From Siphlonurus alternatus (lineage: Eukaryota > Arthropoda > Insecta > Ephemeroptera > Siphlonuridae): a DNA stretch of 64,000 nucleotides. Below the pieces are notes generated by a model. It was not told the origin of the DNA and searched no databases. It worked only from the letters and a program-made list of their open reading frames with translations. Shown here piece after piece: positions 29,545 through 41,719 of the stretch (within the stretch, counting starts at the first letter, position 1; each line of letters begins with the position of its first letter). A program made the translations under genes and the position numbers. Location: positions 18,023,533 to 18,087,532 of the forward strand of contig OX463783.1 of NCBI GenBank assembly GCA_949825025.1, given 5' to 3'.

Positions 29545-29711
29545 GTAAGTAGAGCTGCTAGCTTGGTTGCTGATAACGCAGCAAGCCGACACAGCAGCAT
29601 CTCCTTGATAACGCCTACTGTGTGAATTTCATTGTGCTGCTGCGTGCAAGTACAATCCTGCCCTGGCTCATTGAAAATGTCATAGGACTCGATCATACAC
29701 TTCTGAACCAA
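29517..29711 (-). other. GC-enriched island with overlapping ORFs, identity unknown
   Basis: About 190 bp of near-50% GC in a 30% GC setting. On the minus strand a TTTCAG acceptor precedes an open frame of about 65 codons (LVQKCMIESYDIFNEPGQD and on) ending in TGA. On the plus strand a frame of about 40 codons (RRLSQCSTLCGASVSRAAS) is also open. I recognise neither. It may be a gene fragment, a retrocopy or a regulatory island. Confidence 0.25.
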
Positions 29712-29877
29712 CTGAAAGTCATCAGTTCATCACAATATTTTAAAAAAAAAGGGAGAATTTCGATATCGTAATTCGTATGTTATAAATTATAATTAAAACT
29801 AAAGCCTTGGTGCTGGTATTAATTTTTAGAGCTTCTGAATTACGAAGTCAGATGTAGTGGAACGAGTTCATTAATAG

Positions 29878-29947
29878 TACACTCCATTCAGAAAAAATAC
29901 CGATCCGGCTCTACAGATCGGACATTTTTATTCGAATGGAATGTACG
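29878..29947. repeat. Short imperfect hairpin
   Basis: ACTCCATTC...AAAAATACCGATC mirrors GATCGGACATTTTTATTCGAATGGA over about 70 bp. Confidence 0.5.
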
Positions 29948-29949
29948 TA

Positions 29950-30880
29950 CCTTGGTGTAAGCATACCCACCGCCGCAATCACTATTTGCATTAATATTTT
30001 CTTTCATATGAAATATATACATATATATAAAGTAGTACAGTAGTAGTACCAAAGTGAAATTTTTAAAATAATATCTTCACTGCTTTTTTATCCCTCCCCC
30101 CCCCCCCAAAAAAAAAAACAGCCTCAGTATTCGTGCATCTAATTACTATGGCGCTTCTAGTCGCATGACTCACTATATGTAATTTTTAACGTCATATGCA
30201 CTTCACATGATAAAAAACTGGATGAATCACCTTGCATGATTGCCTGCTGGACGCTTCACTAAATTTCCCAGGCTTGCAGTTTCCGTGAAAACCCTCCGTC
30301 AAGTTTCAATCGATGCAGCTGAATTTTGGTGACGTGTGATGGAAAGTATAATTATGCTTTTTATTACATCGCTGGCTTTCTGAGAAGGAGTATCTTGATG
30401 ATTGATACTTGCACTTCTGCGTCCTTCCTTTTAACCTAATTTAAAGTAAAACTAATTATTTCTACTTATTTGTAATTTGTAATTTAATTGCGTTTTTTTT
30501 TTTTTTTACGTTCCTGGCAATTTTTTTAATTTTATACAAGAAATTTTCCATTTTGCCTGCAAAATATTTGCAATTTTTGTACTGTATTAAAAAAATCCAT
30601 AACTTATTAGAATAATGCATTTTTTAAAATAAGGTAAAATAAACAAAAAATCTGGTTTTAATTTTGGAGGGTAGAAAATAAAGCGCGATCTCATGGGACT
30701 TTTTGCGATTGCCATAAAAAAAAAGTAGTGTCCGGTGGAAATGTTTTTAGTTGTTACTGAATCCTAAGGGATTGCGATATAAATTTGGTGTCGGTACATA
30801 CAATTTTACTATTAGTAGAACCAACGAGGTGGACTGTAAATAATATAATCAGCGATCGTGGATTAAAGGTTGGTTAGAGC
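29950..30880. other. Intergenic, no gene seen
   Basis: AT-rich, homopolymer-containing sequence (C9 followed by A9 near 30100). No coding signal. Confidence 0.45.
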
Positions 30881-30887
30881 TGTCTCT

Positions 30888-31290
30888 TATAAGTTTTGCA
30901 CGTTGAAAGAAAATAGCTCTCAGGTGCCCGGTAACCTGCTCTCTGCCGGTACATGACACGTGCGGGTGCAGTGCGGGCGTCGTCTGGTCTGGGTGCACAC
31001 GAGGAACGAGGACGAGGAGGCGCGGCCCTTGCCTCGTGTCTGTCCCCGGCAATCTGCTTGCCGGCCTGCCTGCCTGTTCTCTGGCCACTTGGCGCTCTCG
31101 TTCGCCGGCTTATTGCTCTGGCCTGCCTACCCGCCCGCCTGCTGCCTGCTTGCTGCTGCCGGGAGCCGCGCGTGCAAGCCATCGATTCCTTCTTCTCGTT
31201 GCGACGTTGCCGCTCTGTCAGCATCAAGAACTTGTGCACCAAATCTCAAATCGAGTACTCTCGCGACTTGGGCAGGAATGTTATGTAATA
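30888..31290 (+). promoter_or_regulatory. GC-rich promoter-like island with TATA-like box
   Basis: A TATAAG at 30888-30893 is followed by about 350 bp of CpG-containing sequence with runs of GCCTGCCTGC. Several mutually overlapping ORFs of 110-138 codons exist in different frames of both strands, which is expected of GC-rich low-complexity DNA, so I do not call a protein. It looks like a promoter with a 5' UTR exon; no convincing donor closes it. Confidence 0.35.
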
Positions 31291-32154
31291 CACCAGGAAG
31301 TATTTTATAGAGGAAATTTAATGAACGTATCAATGATTACGCCAAGGAAAGATAAAGTTGTTGGTGAAATTAAAAATAAAACAGTTCATTGTGTATCAAG
31401 TCATGATAGTATTAAATTATTTATAATTATACATTTTTATCAAAAATATTGACCCAATGAAATTGCACAATTTAAAGGAATGTTACAGTACCAGGGACAG
31501 GACTTTTTAAAATTAACCCTAAATTTTACAACTATTTTTTTAACTGGAGTGATCGAGCACCATCGTTGTCGCTTGATTTTATTTTTTATTATTATTTTAG
31601 ACATGGGTTCGTAGTCTTTTTGCATTATAAATATTGGCTCAGTAGTTTATTAAATTTTTTATAAAATGTGGTGATGGAATTTTTGCAAGTAATTTGCACA
31701 CGGGTGGAAGGACACCCCTGTTGGACCCCTCATCACCCATCAGGCATGCAAAGAGAGAGTTTCATGTATACAGACAAGGCTGTTTATTTCTGTGATACAT
31801 GTGCCCTAAAAATAATAAATAACAGAATATATTCTTATTTCAAAAACAAATATCAGACCTCAGCGATATCATCTAACAGTTGCGTAATTTTATAAAACCA
31901 TAATAGTATATAATAATATAAAGAATTAATTACTTTTCTGATGCTATTATAATTTAAAGGAGCTTGCGTCGTATCCGTAATGAATTGAATGGAATTTTAT
32001 TTAAAATTGTAAAACGTTTTTCTTAATTTATATCTTGAAGTAAAATTGTTTATGGTAACAGTTGCTGCATTTCAATACAAAAACTTCATTTAAGAAGGTG
32101 TTATTTTGTCATACAGTGAATCCTCTATCCGGCCCCTCGGTTTAATCACGTGAC

Positions 32155-32283
32155 TAAATTATATAGCACCAATCAGAGAACAGAAATTATATAGTACCAA
32201 TCAGAGAACAGAAATTATATAGTACCAATCAGAGAACAGTATTATACAGCACGTGCAGCAGTGGAAGCTTCATACTACTCGTT
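32155..32283 (+). promoter_or_regulatory. Three tandem 28-bp CCAAT-box repeats before a splice donor
   Basis: A 28-bp unit containing ACCAATCAGAGAACAG is repeated three times, so CCAAT boxes sit at 32169, 32197 and 32225 at exact 28-bp spacing. CACGTG occurs at 32147-32152. A TATA-like ATTATACAGC follows, and a strong donor (GTAAGTAAG) begins at 32283. This is the arrangement of a short first exon behind a CCAAT/TATA promoter. Confidence 0.45.
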
Positions 32284-32552
32284 GTAAGTAAGGAACACGA
32301 AATTCACGTGCAGCCTTGAATAGTTTGGAGCACATTATTTTTGAATCGTACAGCAAACAGTTGAGTGTGTGTTCAACTGCGTACAACATGCAACCTCCCT
32401 CCCTTTTGGTATTTTTTATATCATGGCTTCTTTGTGTACAGAACAATGATTTTCCCTTCCTTCGCTTGGTATTTATTATGATAATTATAGATGGTTTATT
32501 TTTTTGAAATTTATTATTATTTTTGTACACAGAACCAAATCAACTGACCAAA

Positions 32553-32879
32553 AGAGTATTGACCTCAAAAAATTTTATTACAGAAATGGATAGAGCGTGC
32601 AAAGTTATGCTACCCTGATGTTTTTCAGATTTTTTTTAGCCCGGGAACTATTTTTAAAAAATTATTGAAATTCCTTTTTGTGACGTCACGCGGCGGCAAG
32701 TTCTATCTTTTTCTTAAGGAGCGGCGTCTCGTGACGTCACGAAAAGGACTTTCAATAATATTTTTAAAAATAGTTCCCGGTCTCAAAAAAAATCGGAAAA
32801 AAATCAGGGTAGCATAACTTTGCATCCTCTATCCATTTCTGCAATAAAAAAAAATTAGGTCGATAGTCGATACTCCATT
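32553..32879. repeat. Family A palindromic MITE, copy 3
   Basis: GAGTATTGACCTC left end, CAGAAATGGATAGAG, GCCCGGGAACTATTTTTAAA and GTGACGTCACG around the centre; right end GGTCGATAGTCGATACTCC carries a small internal duplication. Confidence 0.85.
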
Positions 32880-33109
32880 TCAGCAACTGTTCTCAATCAT
32901 AATAATTGTAAAAGTGAATTTTACGTTACTTGTACAGACAGTACGGTGCAATTTTTGTTAAGGTTTTCACGGTAAAATTGCACCGTTGCAATTATGAAAT
33001 TGGCATTGCGCAAAGATTCGGTGCATCGAGAAGCATGCCCTCCTTCCCCCCAGCAAGTATAGTACACGTGCTGTCTCCTCAGTAGCGTGCTCTGGCGGTG
33101 ACCCACTGA

Positions 33110-34800
33110 ACTAACGGTTCTCCTTCACCACTTCTCTTTTTTAATGTTCAAAGTAACACAAAACTGTTCAAAAATATAGGTCACGTTTATTGGATTTAGA
33201 CAAAAATCTTATTTGTTCTATTTAAAGACCAAATACTCTAGAACAAGATAATACTATATTTTTTTATACTTACGTCAATACCAAAATAAGAACTTTATTT
33301 ATAAAATATTCTAAAAATAGACTTGTATGCGATCACGACTGTCTCTTTCTCTCTTTTTAACAGAATCTTTGTCAATATAAGCCAATTTACTGTCAATGTA
33401 AGCCTTTTTTTTTATCTACACATAATAGTATATTATACTAAAATCGGCATCTTCTCTAAAGACCTGCAGCTAAAGCGTCGTCGTCGACGCGTAGAAAAAA
33501 AAAGGTGGGGATTATTTTATTTTTTGCTTTTTTTAAAAGAGAGATTAGTTAAATATTTAGGTCAGTCGGTCAAATGCAGCAATAGTTTGTGGGCACGAGT
33601 GAAACATTTGGTGGTGCCGTTGTGATGGCGTCAGGCAAAATAACAAATAACACCAGCAGCGAACGAAGTGTATTTCGTGTTCGTTATGGGATTTTGTGAA
33701 ATACGTCATCTTCTATAAAATGTTTTATAAAATAATGTGACGACAATGTCGAAATACTTGAAATTAAATTAAAAGTGAATAACTGATAAGTAAGTGATAT
33801 TATGTATTTAATCTTCTTGAATAAGAAGATAAATCTTTTTGGTGCGCTGATGGACCTAAGTCCTTTTCTAATTTAATTTGGTTCATAATTCAAATTTATA
33901 ATTAATTATTTAACTTATAAAGCAAGAAATTTTATTTAAGAAAAGTCGAGGTGTACGAAGGTGGTATCAGATACCATGTTATTTCACTTTATTGTTTTTT
34001 GTAGTTTTTAAACGAATCGAAATGTCATATTTTGAAACATTGTAACATCGTGCGCAATGTCTGATTAAATCTTGTTGTAATGTGAATTAATTTGCATGCA
34101 AATGCAACAAATTTTTTAACCGGTTTTATGTTACACATTTTTTTTTATCAATGACGTTAGAAGACCACCTTGGCAGGTCAGGTAAAATTCCTCGACAACC
34201 TAACCTGTGTTTGGTCTCTTGGTTTGGGGGTTCAGACCGCTAGCCTTGTCATATATGGAAAGATCTGATTATATTTTCACTGGAGGGGGGAAAAAATTGC
34301 GTGTCTATTTTTATTTAAAACAATAATAAGACGAGTGAATGAATGCGGAAATAATGTGGACTGCCTTTTTAATGCCTTTCTACGAAATAATTAATTATTC
34401 ATTTTTCTACCTAAATTTAACTGTACATGCTATAGAGGGATTGCTTTTTGCTTCTGTATACTTCATGTTCCTTTTTATTTTATGTTTAAATAATAATTTG
34501 TTACTAAATGTTATTATATTTAGAGATCGTACTTTGTAGTGTTCTCCTTGTTATTGAAAGTTTCAATAAATGTGAAGATAATTTATAAAATATTTTAATT
34601 AAAAAATGTAATAATTATAAAATATATTGTTTAATAGAACTTTTGGTCTCCTATTTAAAAGTTCCGTTATAATGAAATTCTTCAGTGGCAAAAACTATTT
34701 ATTTGTACCATTTTTCTCTTGTACGCATCAAAAGGAAAGACCAAAAAGTTTCAGAATTCCCCACCCTCTCACACACCTGAACCCAGTAGTGAGTCATGCA
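33110..34800. other. Intergenic, no gene seen
   Basis: AT-rich; short ORFs only. GTCGTCGTCGACG near 33478 is a small local palindrome. Confidence 0.4.
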
Positions 34801-34823
34801 CACAACAGCAGAAGGAAATCCTA

Positions 34824-35091
34824 ATATATATGCATCTAGAAGCAGCAGCAGCAGAAAAGCCAAGATGTGCAAGCTTGCTGAAGCTCGCGAGGCCAGCCAC
34901 CGGCAGACCTTCTTGTGCTACTCGCCGGTGCTGCGCAGCGAGCGGTTGCCTGCTTGCCTGCCTGGCCGCTCGTAGCGAGGAGCGGCGGTTAGCCTTGCAT
35001 TCAGTGCGAGTGAAGTTTCAGCAGCAGAGAGTCCTTCGGAAATTTGTCTTGTGCCTCGAAGAGGACTCGAGACTTGACTTGGCAAAGTCAG
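34824..35091 (+). promoter_or_regulatory. TATA promoter with GC-rich candidate first exon
   Basis: TATATAT at 34824-34831 is followed by CAG repeats and about 240 bp of GC-rich sequence ending in TCAG with a GTCAGT donor at 35092. A 164-codon ORF crosses the TATA box and the donor without regard to either and has no recognisable domain, so I read this as an untranslated leader exon. Confidence 0.4.
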
Positions 35092-35929
35092 GTCAGTCTT
35101 GTTTTCTCTTTGATGCAAGGGGCAATGAATTCATCTTGACTACATATGTATCATTGGAACTCATCATGAAATTTATAAACTATTTAGTATTTATTATGCA
35201 AAAAATCCATTAACCTATATGTATATAACTGCATCATCGAGGGGGGGGGTTGGAAATATATGGCATTATCAGGGATGATATGTTGGGAGCTTTGGAAATA
35301 ATTAACCTCACTTAGGTTGTTCAGTGAACAGTAGCATAATTATCCACTAAGAGTATTTTTTTTTACATGAATGTAAAGAGAAAAAAAAATGGGTAACTCT
35401 TCCAAAATAACAGGTTGGGTGGGTGATAAATGATTATAAAATTATGGTTAGTCATAATTACACGCACACATTGAATATTGAGGATCACTTGATTATAATC
35501 TGAGTATAAAAAATATAGGTAATCAATTATTAATATCGAGATTAGTGCATGGCAAATGCAATAATGCAAGCAGGACATTACGACATTTGCTCCCTTGCTT
35601 CATTTTAGGGTGAATAAATATTTCTCCATGTTATTAATATTTGGCTATGGGGATGCGTGGGGTTAGAAGCGTGGGTCGCCAATCTATTTATATCTTCACG
35701 GTCGATATATTGACTGACAGAAAGCTGCTACCCTAATGTATCACAAAGTATGCCATTGTGAGGGTTGTTGCTAGTATTTTAACAATATTGATGTTCTCTT
35801 TACAGACTTAACATGTTTAATTATTTAATTTATTTATTATCGATCGTAATCATTGTATGTCAAGTTTAAAATCAATACATTTTTGTTTATATATTATGTT
35901 CATTTCAACGACTTAATGTAATGTGTCGT

Positions 35930-36084
35930 GTTAGGCCGGTATTACATGATACAATTTTACATAAAATTTTTCCTTGCAAGAAAATTTCATCTCCATACAA
36001 ACAAATAATGGAGTTGAAGCTTTCTTGTAAGGAAAAATTGTATGCAATAGTAAGAAAAATTGTATCGTGTAATACCGGCTTTAT
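35930..36084. mobile_element. TTA-flanked MITE (PIF/Harbinger-like)
   Basis: GGCCGGTATTACATGATACA at the left is mirrored by GTATCGTGTAATACCGGCT at the right, with TTCCTTGCAAGAAA/TTTCTTGTAAGGAA inside. TTA directly flanks both ends. A fragment of the same terminus lies at about 50385-50405. Confidence 0.7.
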
Positions 36085-36259
36085 TCTGTTAAATAAATTG
36101 TATACACATCATTGTATAATTATGTATGCCTCCCTATCTGTACACCACGAACTTAACCCCTGTTCTATTTTTGAGCGTTATCACGCAGCCTTTGAAGGTG
36201 TGGTGAACTTTCTCAACTTTGTTCCCCCCAAATTTTATTGGAGCGTCAGCAAATAATAA

Positions 36260-37150
36260 ATATTATAATTATAACGTTTTTGCTGCCCCGATGTGTAAAC
36301 TTACATTAAGGTCAATATAAATACGCGTATATTATGATGAAATGTTATCAACATGATAAAAAGTTCGGCATTGGAAATGGTAAAAAAACAAACACGGAAT
36401 GCACTTTTTTTTTCTCTCAAAATTAGTGAGATTAATAAAAAAGAAATCAATTATAATTGTAACCAAAACATTGTGCTGGTGGTAATGATCATATTTTGGT
36501 GGGAAAAAAAATTGCTATAATACTGTTACAGCGTCATCGATCGCGTCGAATCACGTGTGCATATTTTGCTTATTTTTCTATAGAGAAATACCATAAGCTC
36601 TCAACGTTAACATAGTGATTCCCTTTTTGTCTGAGGTGACAGCCTATGGTACTGGTTATTAACTTTTTTAGTACAATTTACCAATTAGCATAATAATTGT
36701 TTTTTATAGTGGGGGTATGGGAAAAAAAGGAGTGGTTCTGAAGGGAGCATAGTATTTTATATACCTTTATTATTTTATGCTGCATGTGAATACTTTTTGG
36801 AGTTGATAATTATTATGCCTTTGTACATTTTTTCTTCCTGTTTTTATCAACATGCGCACTCATGAAAAGACCCAATTGTTGATTGATAAAAATGCATTTT
36901 ATTTTAACGTACATTACAACGTTCATTAAATATTATAAAAGCCACTGTGAAGCATTATAATTAATTTGTAGCTACAGACTACTATAATTTTTTTGAATTA
37001 TTCATGTAGAAATTTTAAGTTATAATTATAGTATTTGCTTTCACTGCGTAGAATAGATTATATACGGTAAGAAGTTTCGTCTCCCTTTATAAAAGTTGAT
37101 CAAACTTTATATTATTCAATCCGGACAATAACAAAATCGTTCTATACATT
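36260..37150. other. Intergenic, no gene seen
   Basis: AT-rich sequence without exon-like frames. Confidence 0.4.
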
Positions 37151-37199
37151 TATTATTTGACGTAAATACAGACATTGTAAGCATTGAACTATGAGAGCA

Positions 37200-37470
37200 T
37201 TGAATTTTATGCAGTAAAAAGAAGAGGGTTGGTACGCATAGCAACAGTGGCGTACCGTCGACGGCAAAATGCATTTTACTTTCTCCCCTCGCTTTATAAA
37301 GTGCATCAAGAGTGCATGCGCATGAGAGAGAGAAGGGAGGGAGGGAGTTCGTTGAACCCTCGGTCGTCGCCCTCTAAACCCAAACACAACTCGCGCTTCC
37401 CCGTGCCGCAAGCTGGCTCAGCTGACTGCTGCTGGGACTACACGAGCAGCGTTTTTAGAGGGCGTTCAAC
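37200..37470 (+). promoter_or_regulatory. TATA/GAGA promoter-like island
   Basis: A clean TATAAA (37295-37300) lies about 30 bp upstream of a GAGAGAGAGAAGGGAGGGAG tract, within about 270 bp of raised GC. ORFs of 89-113 codons overlap on both strands and have no recognisable domain. A promoter with GAGA-type sequence is the simplest reading. Confidence 0.4.
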
Positions 37471-37972
37471 TTTAGAGCATCATGAATCAAATACCAAGCC
37501 TGGCAAAACCATACAGGAATTTTAATGTTAGAATTTTTGCACATAAAAAATAAAGGTATAAATTTTTGTAGGTGTACGTATTGAGTCGAGAGACTACACT
37601 AGCAGATAGATACATGAATAATTCAATACGATTACTCGTACCGTATATAAATATACAATGTTAATAATAATAAAAAAAAAATCGTCTTTATTATGAAGGC
37701 GGGATCTCTTCCAACCAACCTCCAATGAATGAATTAATTACTATTTTCATGATTGTGTTAATAATAATAAAAAATATTTTTCGTGCGTGCATTTTACTTG
37801 GTCTATATTGCAGATTTATTTATCATTTATCTAACACACGTAACACATGGCTCTGCGAGAGAGTTCTGAGCAATCTGAGCGTCATATTTTTGCCAATGGA
37901 CCTTGCAAGAATTTTTAAATGTAAATTCAGTATTTTTTCGAAACAAAGAATTTTTCTCATGATTTAAGATAG

Positions 37973-38362
37973 AGATAACGTCGAACAGCTGTTCGAAGTA
38001 ATCCCCTTTGATTAACATGTAAACTGTAAACCTTAGCAAATTGACAAAAATTCTGAAATTTTTTTGAGAGGTAGATATTAGTGCCTGAAAGCCATAGAAA
38101 CAATTTCAAAACGATTTAACGAGCCGATTTTTTTAATTAATTTTTTTGTTTGGCTCTCCATGGGAAAGCCCTATGCTGAAAATTAAAAAAATTAATTAAA
38201 AAATATCGGCTCGTTAAATCGTTTTGAAATTTTTTCTACGGCTTTTAGGCACTAATATCTGCCTCTCAAAAAAATTTCAAAATTTTTGTCAATTTGCTAA
38301 GGTTTACATGTTAATCAAAGGGCGTTACGTCGATCAGCTGTTCGGCGTTATCTCTACCTTAA
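37973..38362. mobile_element. TTAA-flanked MITE, family B copy 2
   Basis: TTAAGATAGAGATAACG with GAACAGCTGTTCG on the left; CAGCTGTTCGGCGTTATCTC and TACCTTAA on the right. The arms contain AACGATTTAACGAGCCGATT and its mirror. Complete, with TTAA at both ends. Confidence 0.85.
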
Positions 38363-38369
38363 TGATTCT

Positions 38370-39240
38370 TTGAGCCAATCATACACCAGAGTGCAATAAA
38401 TAAATCGTACTTTAGTTATTAATAAAGAATAAACTAAATTTCTCCCATTTCTAATTTTGCGCATCATTAGGCATGATTCACTAGGGTGGATTTGGAAATT
38501 TTGACCTAAACTTGTTTGGAACACTAGCCGCCGCAGCTGAACTGAAAAAATAATAACGAACACTTACTTAGTGTACTTATACATTATTAACATTATTTTG
38601 TAGGTATTGTTCAGTCTTGTTCATACGGGGTCGCACTGCAGTTCCAAGGTGTCAACTGTTCGCCCGTTACACCGCGTGATTAGCTTGTTAACTACAGCTA
38701 CTGTTCCACAGATCGCAACTTATTGATAAGCCTTACACCGTTTTTTAATTATGCTTACTTTTCATTTATCCTAGAAATTAAAATAACCAGCAAACTTTGA
38801 AATTACATTGTTAGCAGGACAGTGAAATTTGCATGGAATACAAGTTAAATTACAATTTTATTACTTCTCCAGCATTTATTATTATTATTATTGAAGTTTA
38901 TGATACTGTATGTAGTAAATAAAATATCTATATCACTCAATTGGTATAGGTCTCTTGAAGTTTCAATCATTTTGTGTGTTTTTAGTTGGTATAATTATTC
39001 ATTATTTTCTCGGTGTTAAATGTCTGGATGTATTATTATTAATATATTAATTTACGATTTTGTATTTTCTCGTTGGCTTATTACGTATCAATTTTGATGC
39101 TGCAGACGGTTTTTAGTTTTTTTTTTATCGAGAACGTCCTTCTTTTCCTTTCTTTTTGCAAACATTTTTTTTTTTTTTTTTTTTTCTAAGCAAGTCTAGC
39201 GATAGAGACTATGCAGAAATTTAACTTTGCTTGGCTGCTG
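38370..39240. other. Intergenic, no gene seen
   Basis: AT-rich with T-runs near 39165-39185; no coding signal. Confidence 0.4.
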
Positions 39241-39269
39241 GCCTAAATATCACCACCAGTTTGGTGCTA

Positions 39270-39364
39270 CACGTGTCGTATTTCCCCTGCCTCCCCTCCA
39301 CCACGTGTATCAGCTGGTACAAATGTAGGGGAGGTGACCGCACGTGGCAAACCTCATACACGTG
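39270..39364. promoter_or_regulatory. Cluster of four CACGTG E-boxes
   Basis: Perfect CACGTG palindromes occur at 39270-39275, 39302-39307, 39341-39346 and 39359-39364, four within 95 bp. They are surrounded by C-rich sequence (CCTCCCCTCCACCACGTG) in otherwise AT-rich DNA. CACGTG is bound by bHLH and bHLH-PAS dimers (MYC/MAX, CLK/CYC, Met). The density is far above chance, so this is a candidate enhancer. Confidence 0.45.
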
Positions 39365-39369
39365 TAGGA

Positions 39370-40590
39370 ACTTAACAACCTCGCTAATTTTATCTTTATA
39401 CTATTGATAATTTTTTTTTTTTTTTGCAAGTGTTGATTGTGCGTGTGGCAATTTACTACTTATTGATAATCATGTTAACTTGTATTTATTAGTTTAATGT
39501 TGGTTTTAAATGTTTGAACGGGAAGCTTTTATTTATATAATGTAGTCTATTAATATAGTTTTCTTTTTTTTAGCGCCAAATTTTATTTGTGATGTGATTT
39601 TTTTTCCCTTCATGGCTTCATGGAAAGTGAAGGTTCTCTTCCTTCAAATGAGATAATATTGTAATGTAAAGAGGAATGCGTTCATTATAAATCAATGGCA
39701 CCCAATTAATTTTTATTTTTATTATACTTCTTTTAATGCAGGATTTCTTATATTTAGGTGTATTATCTTTTGACCAATTATTGTACATTCCTTAAAAGTT
39801 TATAAAAATTTAAATACATGGCATGGGTTAGATAATGGAAACGATTTTAGGCCTGTAACTAAAGTGCAAATTAATTCTAGGGTACAAAACTTACTACACC
39901 CCCTGCAGGGTTGAAATGTGTTAAAATCAAATATCGTTCAAAAATCCTAAAATCGGAGATTTCGGGATAAAAAAATATACTCCGTTCAATGTTTTATGGC
40001 GTAATACAGCATGTAACACTATTTATAACATATAATATATAGTTTGAATCGTTTCTATTATTTAAAATTGGCCGTACATAATTATATTTTTTTTTAACCC
40101 AATTATTCTTTACAATAATACTTGTAAGTTCAAATCTATTTGCTTGTATGGTGATTTCATTTTCTTGTATCACGTCACCGTGACGAACAAAATGTAAGGA
40201 AAATCGAGTTTTTTTCTTTTTTATTATTCCTAGATTGTAATTTTAAAACGGTACCAATTTCTTTTTAGAACTGGATTTTTTACAAATAATTTGAATAAAA
40301 CGCAACATTTATTATAATATGAATGAAAGAGCATTTTATTAAACAAGTTATTATGAAAAACTTCTATAATAGCATCGTTTTTTTTTTATGTTCACAATGT
40401 CGTACGTGTTCCTATTTTAATAGTTTCGTGGGAATATATTATTAAATGGAATAATATAAAACGTAACAAAAAATATTTAAACTTGAATTATTCTATAGCA
40501 ATTATTATTATTATTTTTTTTACAAACATATGCACCCCTAATATATGAGCTTGGAGCTCGAAGAAGCTTAGGGTAATAAAGTAGGGAAAG
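39370..40590. other. Intergenic, no gene seen
   Basis: AT-rich with frequent homopolymers; no coding or repeat structure recognised. Confidence 0.4.
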
Positions 40591-40599
40591 GATGCTGGT

Positions 40600-40690
40600 C
40601 ACAGCCTGTTACACTTCCCAGCATTCGCTGAGGCGAGACTGAGGGAACCATGGAGAACCTCAGTCAGGACGGACACCTCTATTTTTTTTT
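40600..40690. repeat. SINE-like fragment resembling a common insect repeat
   Basis: The stretch around CCCAGCATTCGC, GGGAACCATGGAGAACC and TCAGTCAGGACGG resembles a tRNA-related repeat that I recall as abundant in several insect genomes. The tRNA-like part is not visible, so the copy would be truncated. The recognition is from memory and not verified; a database search is needed. Confidence 0.3.
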
Positions 40691-40887
40691 TATCAATGGA
40701 CCAAAGCCTGGGGAACCACACACAGTGTATAGAATGATTATATAGTAGTGATTGAAATGTTTGATCCCACATTCATGATTTGTAAATACTCAATATTTTT
40801 TTTCTTTTTCGCATTTATTATGTGTACATATAGCCTTGTTTAATATGTGAGTAATTTTTTTAATTAATTAATGAGATATTAGAAAAT

Positions 40888-41110
40888 GAAAATTTTAGTG
40901 GCTTAATCGAAAGAAGGGGTAAAAATATGGTACTGTGAATTTTTTCAGACTTTTCCTGAGACCGGGAACCATTTTTAAAAATTTTTTGAAAGTCTATGAT
41001 GTTTTACAAATAGTTTCCGGTCTCAGAAAAATCTGAAAAATTTCACAGTACCATATTTTTACCCCTTCTTTCGATTAAGCCACTAAAATTTTCATATTCT
41101 AGTATCTCAT
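40888..41110. repeat. Short palindromic MITE, distantly related to family A
   Basis: GAAAATTTTAGTGGCTTAAT, AAGAAGGGGTAAAAATATGG and GAGACCGGGAACCATTTTTA are mirrored around about 41000. The GGGAACNATTTTTAAAAA plus GAAAGTC core is shared with family A. Confidence 0.75.
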
Positions 41111-41677
41111 TATAATGTATTCCAGTAAAAAGTTGAAAACAGGCTTAATAAATCAAAATGTTCATGAATTAATTATAGATTGAACACATCTCTGCCTTCC
41201 ATTAGTTGTTTTCAATTTGTATTGAATTTTTATATAAAAGGTTTATCATAAATAAGTGCTGTTTATCATATAATAAGGAAGTGATCCATCCCAGTAGGTG
41301 TGAGGCTTTCTAGGCATTGGTTATTTTACTAAGGTTTTACATGGATATGTAATCATTCAACTGTCCAGAAAATAAAAAAAATATCACAATAATATTTGCT
41401 TGGTTACATTGTTATACTAATTTGTATAATAAAACAAATTTTAATTTTTTTTTAAGAAAAAAACGATACTTTACTTATATTTTGTCACATAAAGTAAATA
41501 ATTTTCATAAAAGTTAATCCATTGAGGACATCTTAGGATTTGAATTTTTTTGTTTTCTTTGTGTGAAGTCCGTACAAAAAAAGGAACAGTTGCATGGTGT
41601 AGCAGTAAAATTAATTTACATTCCTTCGTCCTTCGTTTTGGACAGGAAAGGGCAATACTGCAGTCCGAGTGCAGTCA

Positions 41678-41715
41678 GGCGCGGATCCGGGGGGGGGGGG
41701 GGGGGGGGGGGGGGG
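41678..41715. repeat. GGCGCGGATCC end plus G27 run
   Basis: The same terminus as at 12800 (GGCGCGGATCC), here followed by 27 consecutive G and no second terminus. Confidence 0.6.
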
Positions 41716-41719
41716 CCTC

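Noticed and set aside
30953..31452. Overlapping ORFs of 110-138 codons on both strands
   Set aside because: They occur in several frames of the same GC-rich GCCTGCCTGC repeats, as expected when stop codons are rare, and encode Cys/Leu/Pro-rich low-complexity peptides.
34719..35213. 164-codon plus-strand ORF
   Set aside because: It runs through a TATA box and a splice donor, has low-complexity Ala/Arg/Cys-rich composition where GC is high and no recognisable domain. I treat it as a leader exon, not a protein.
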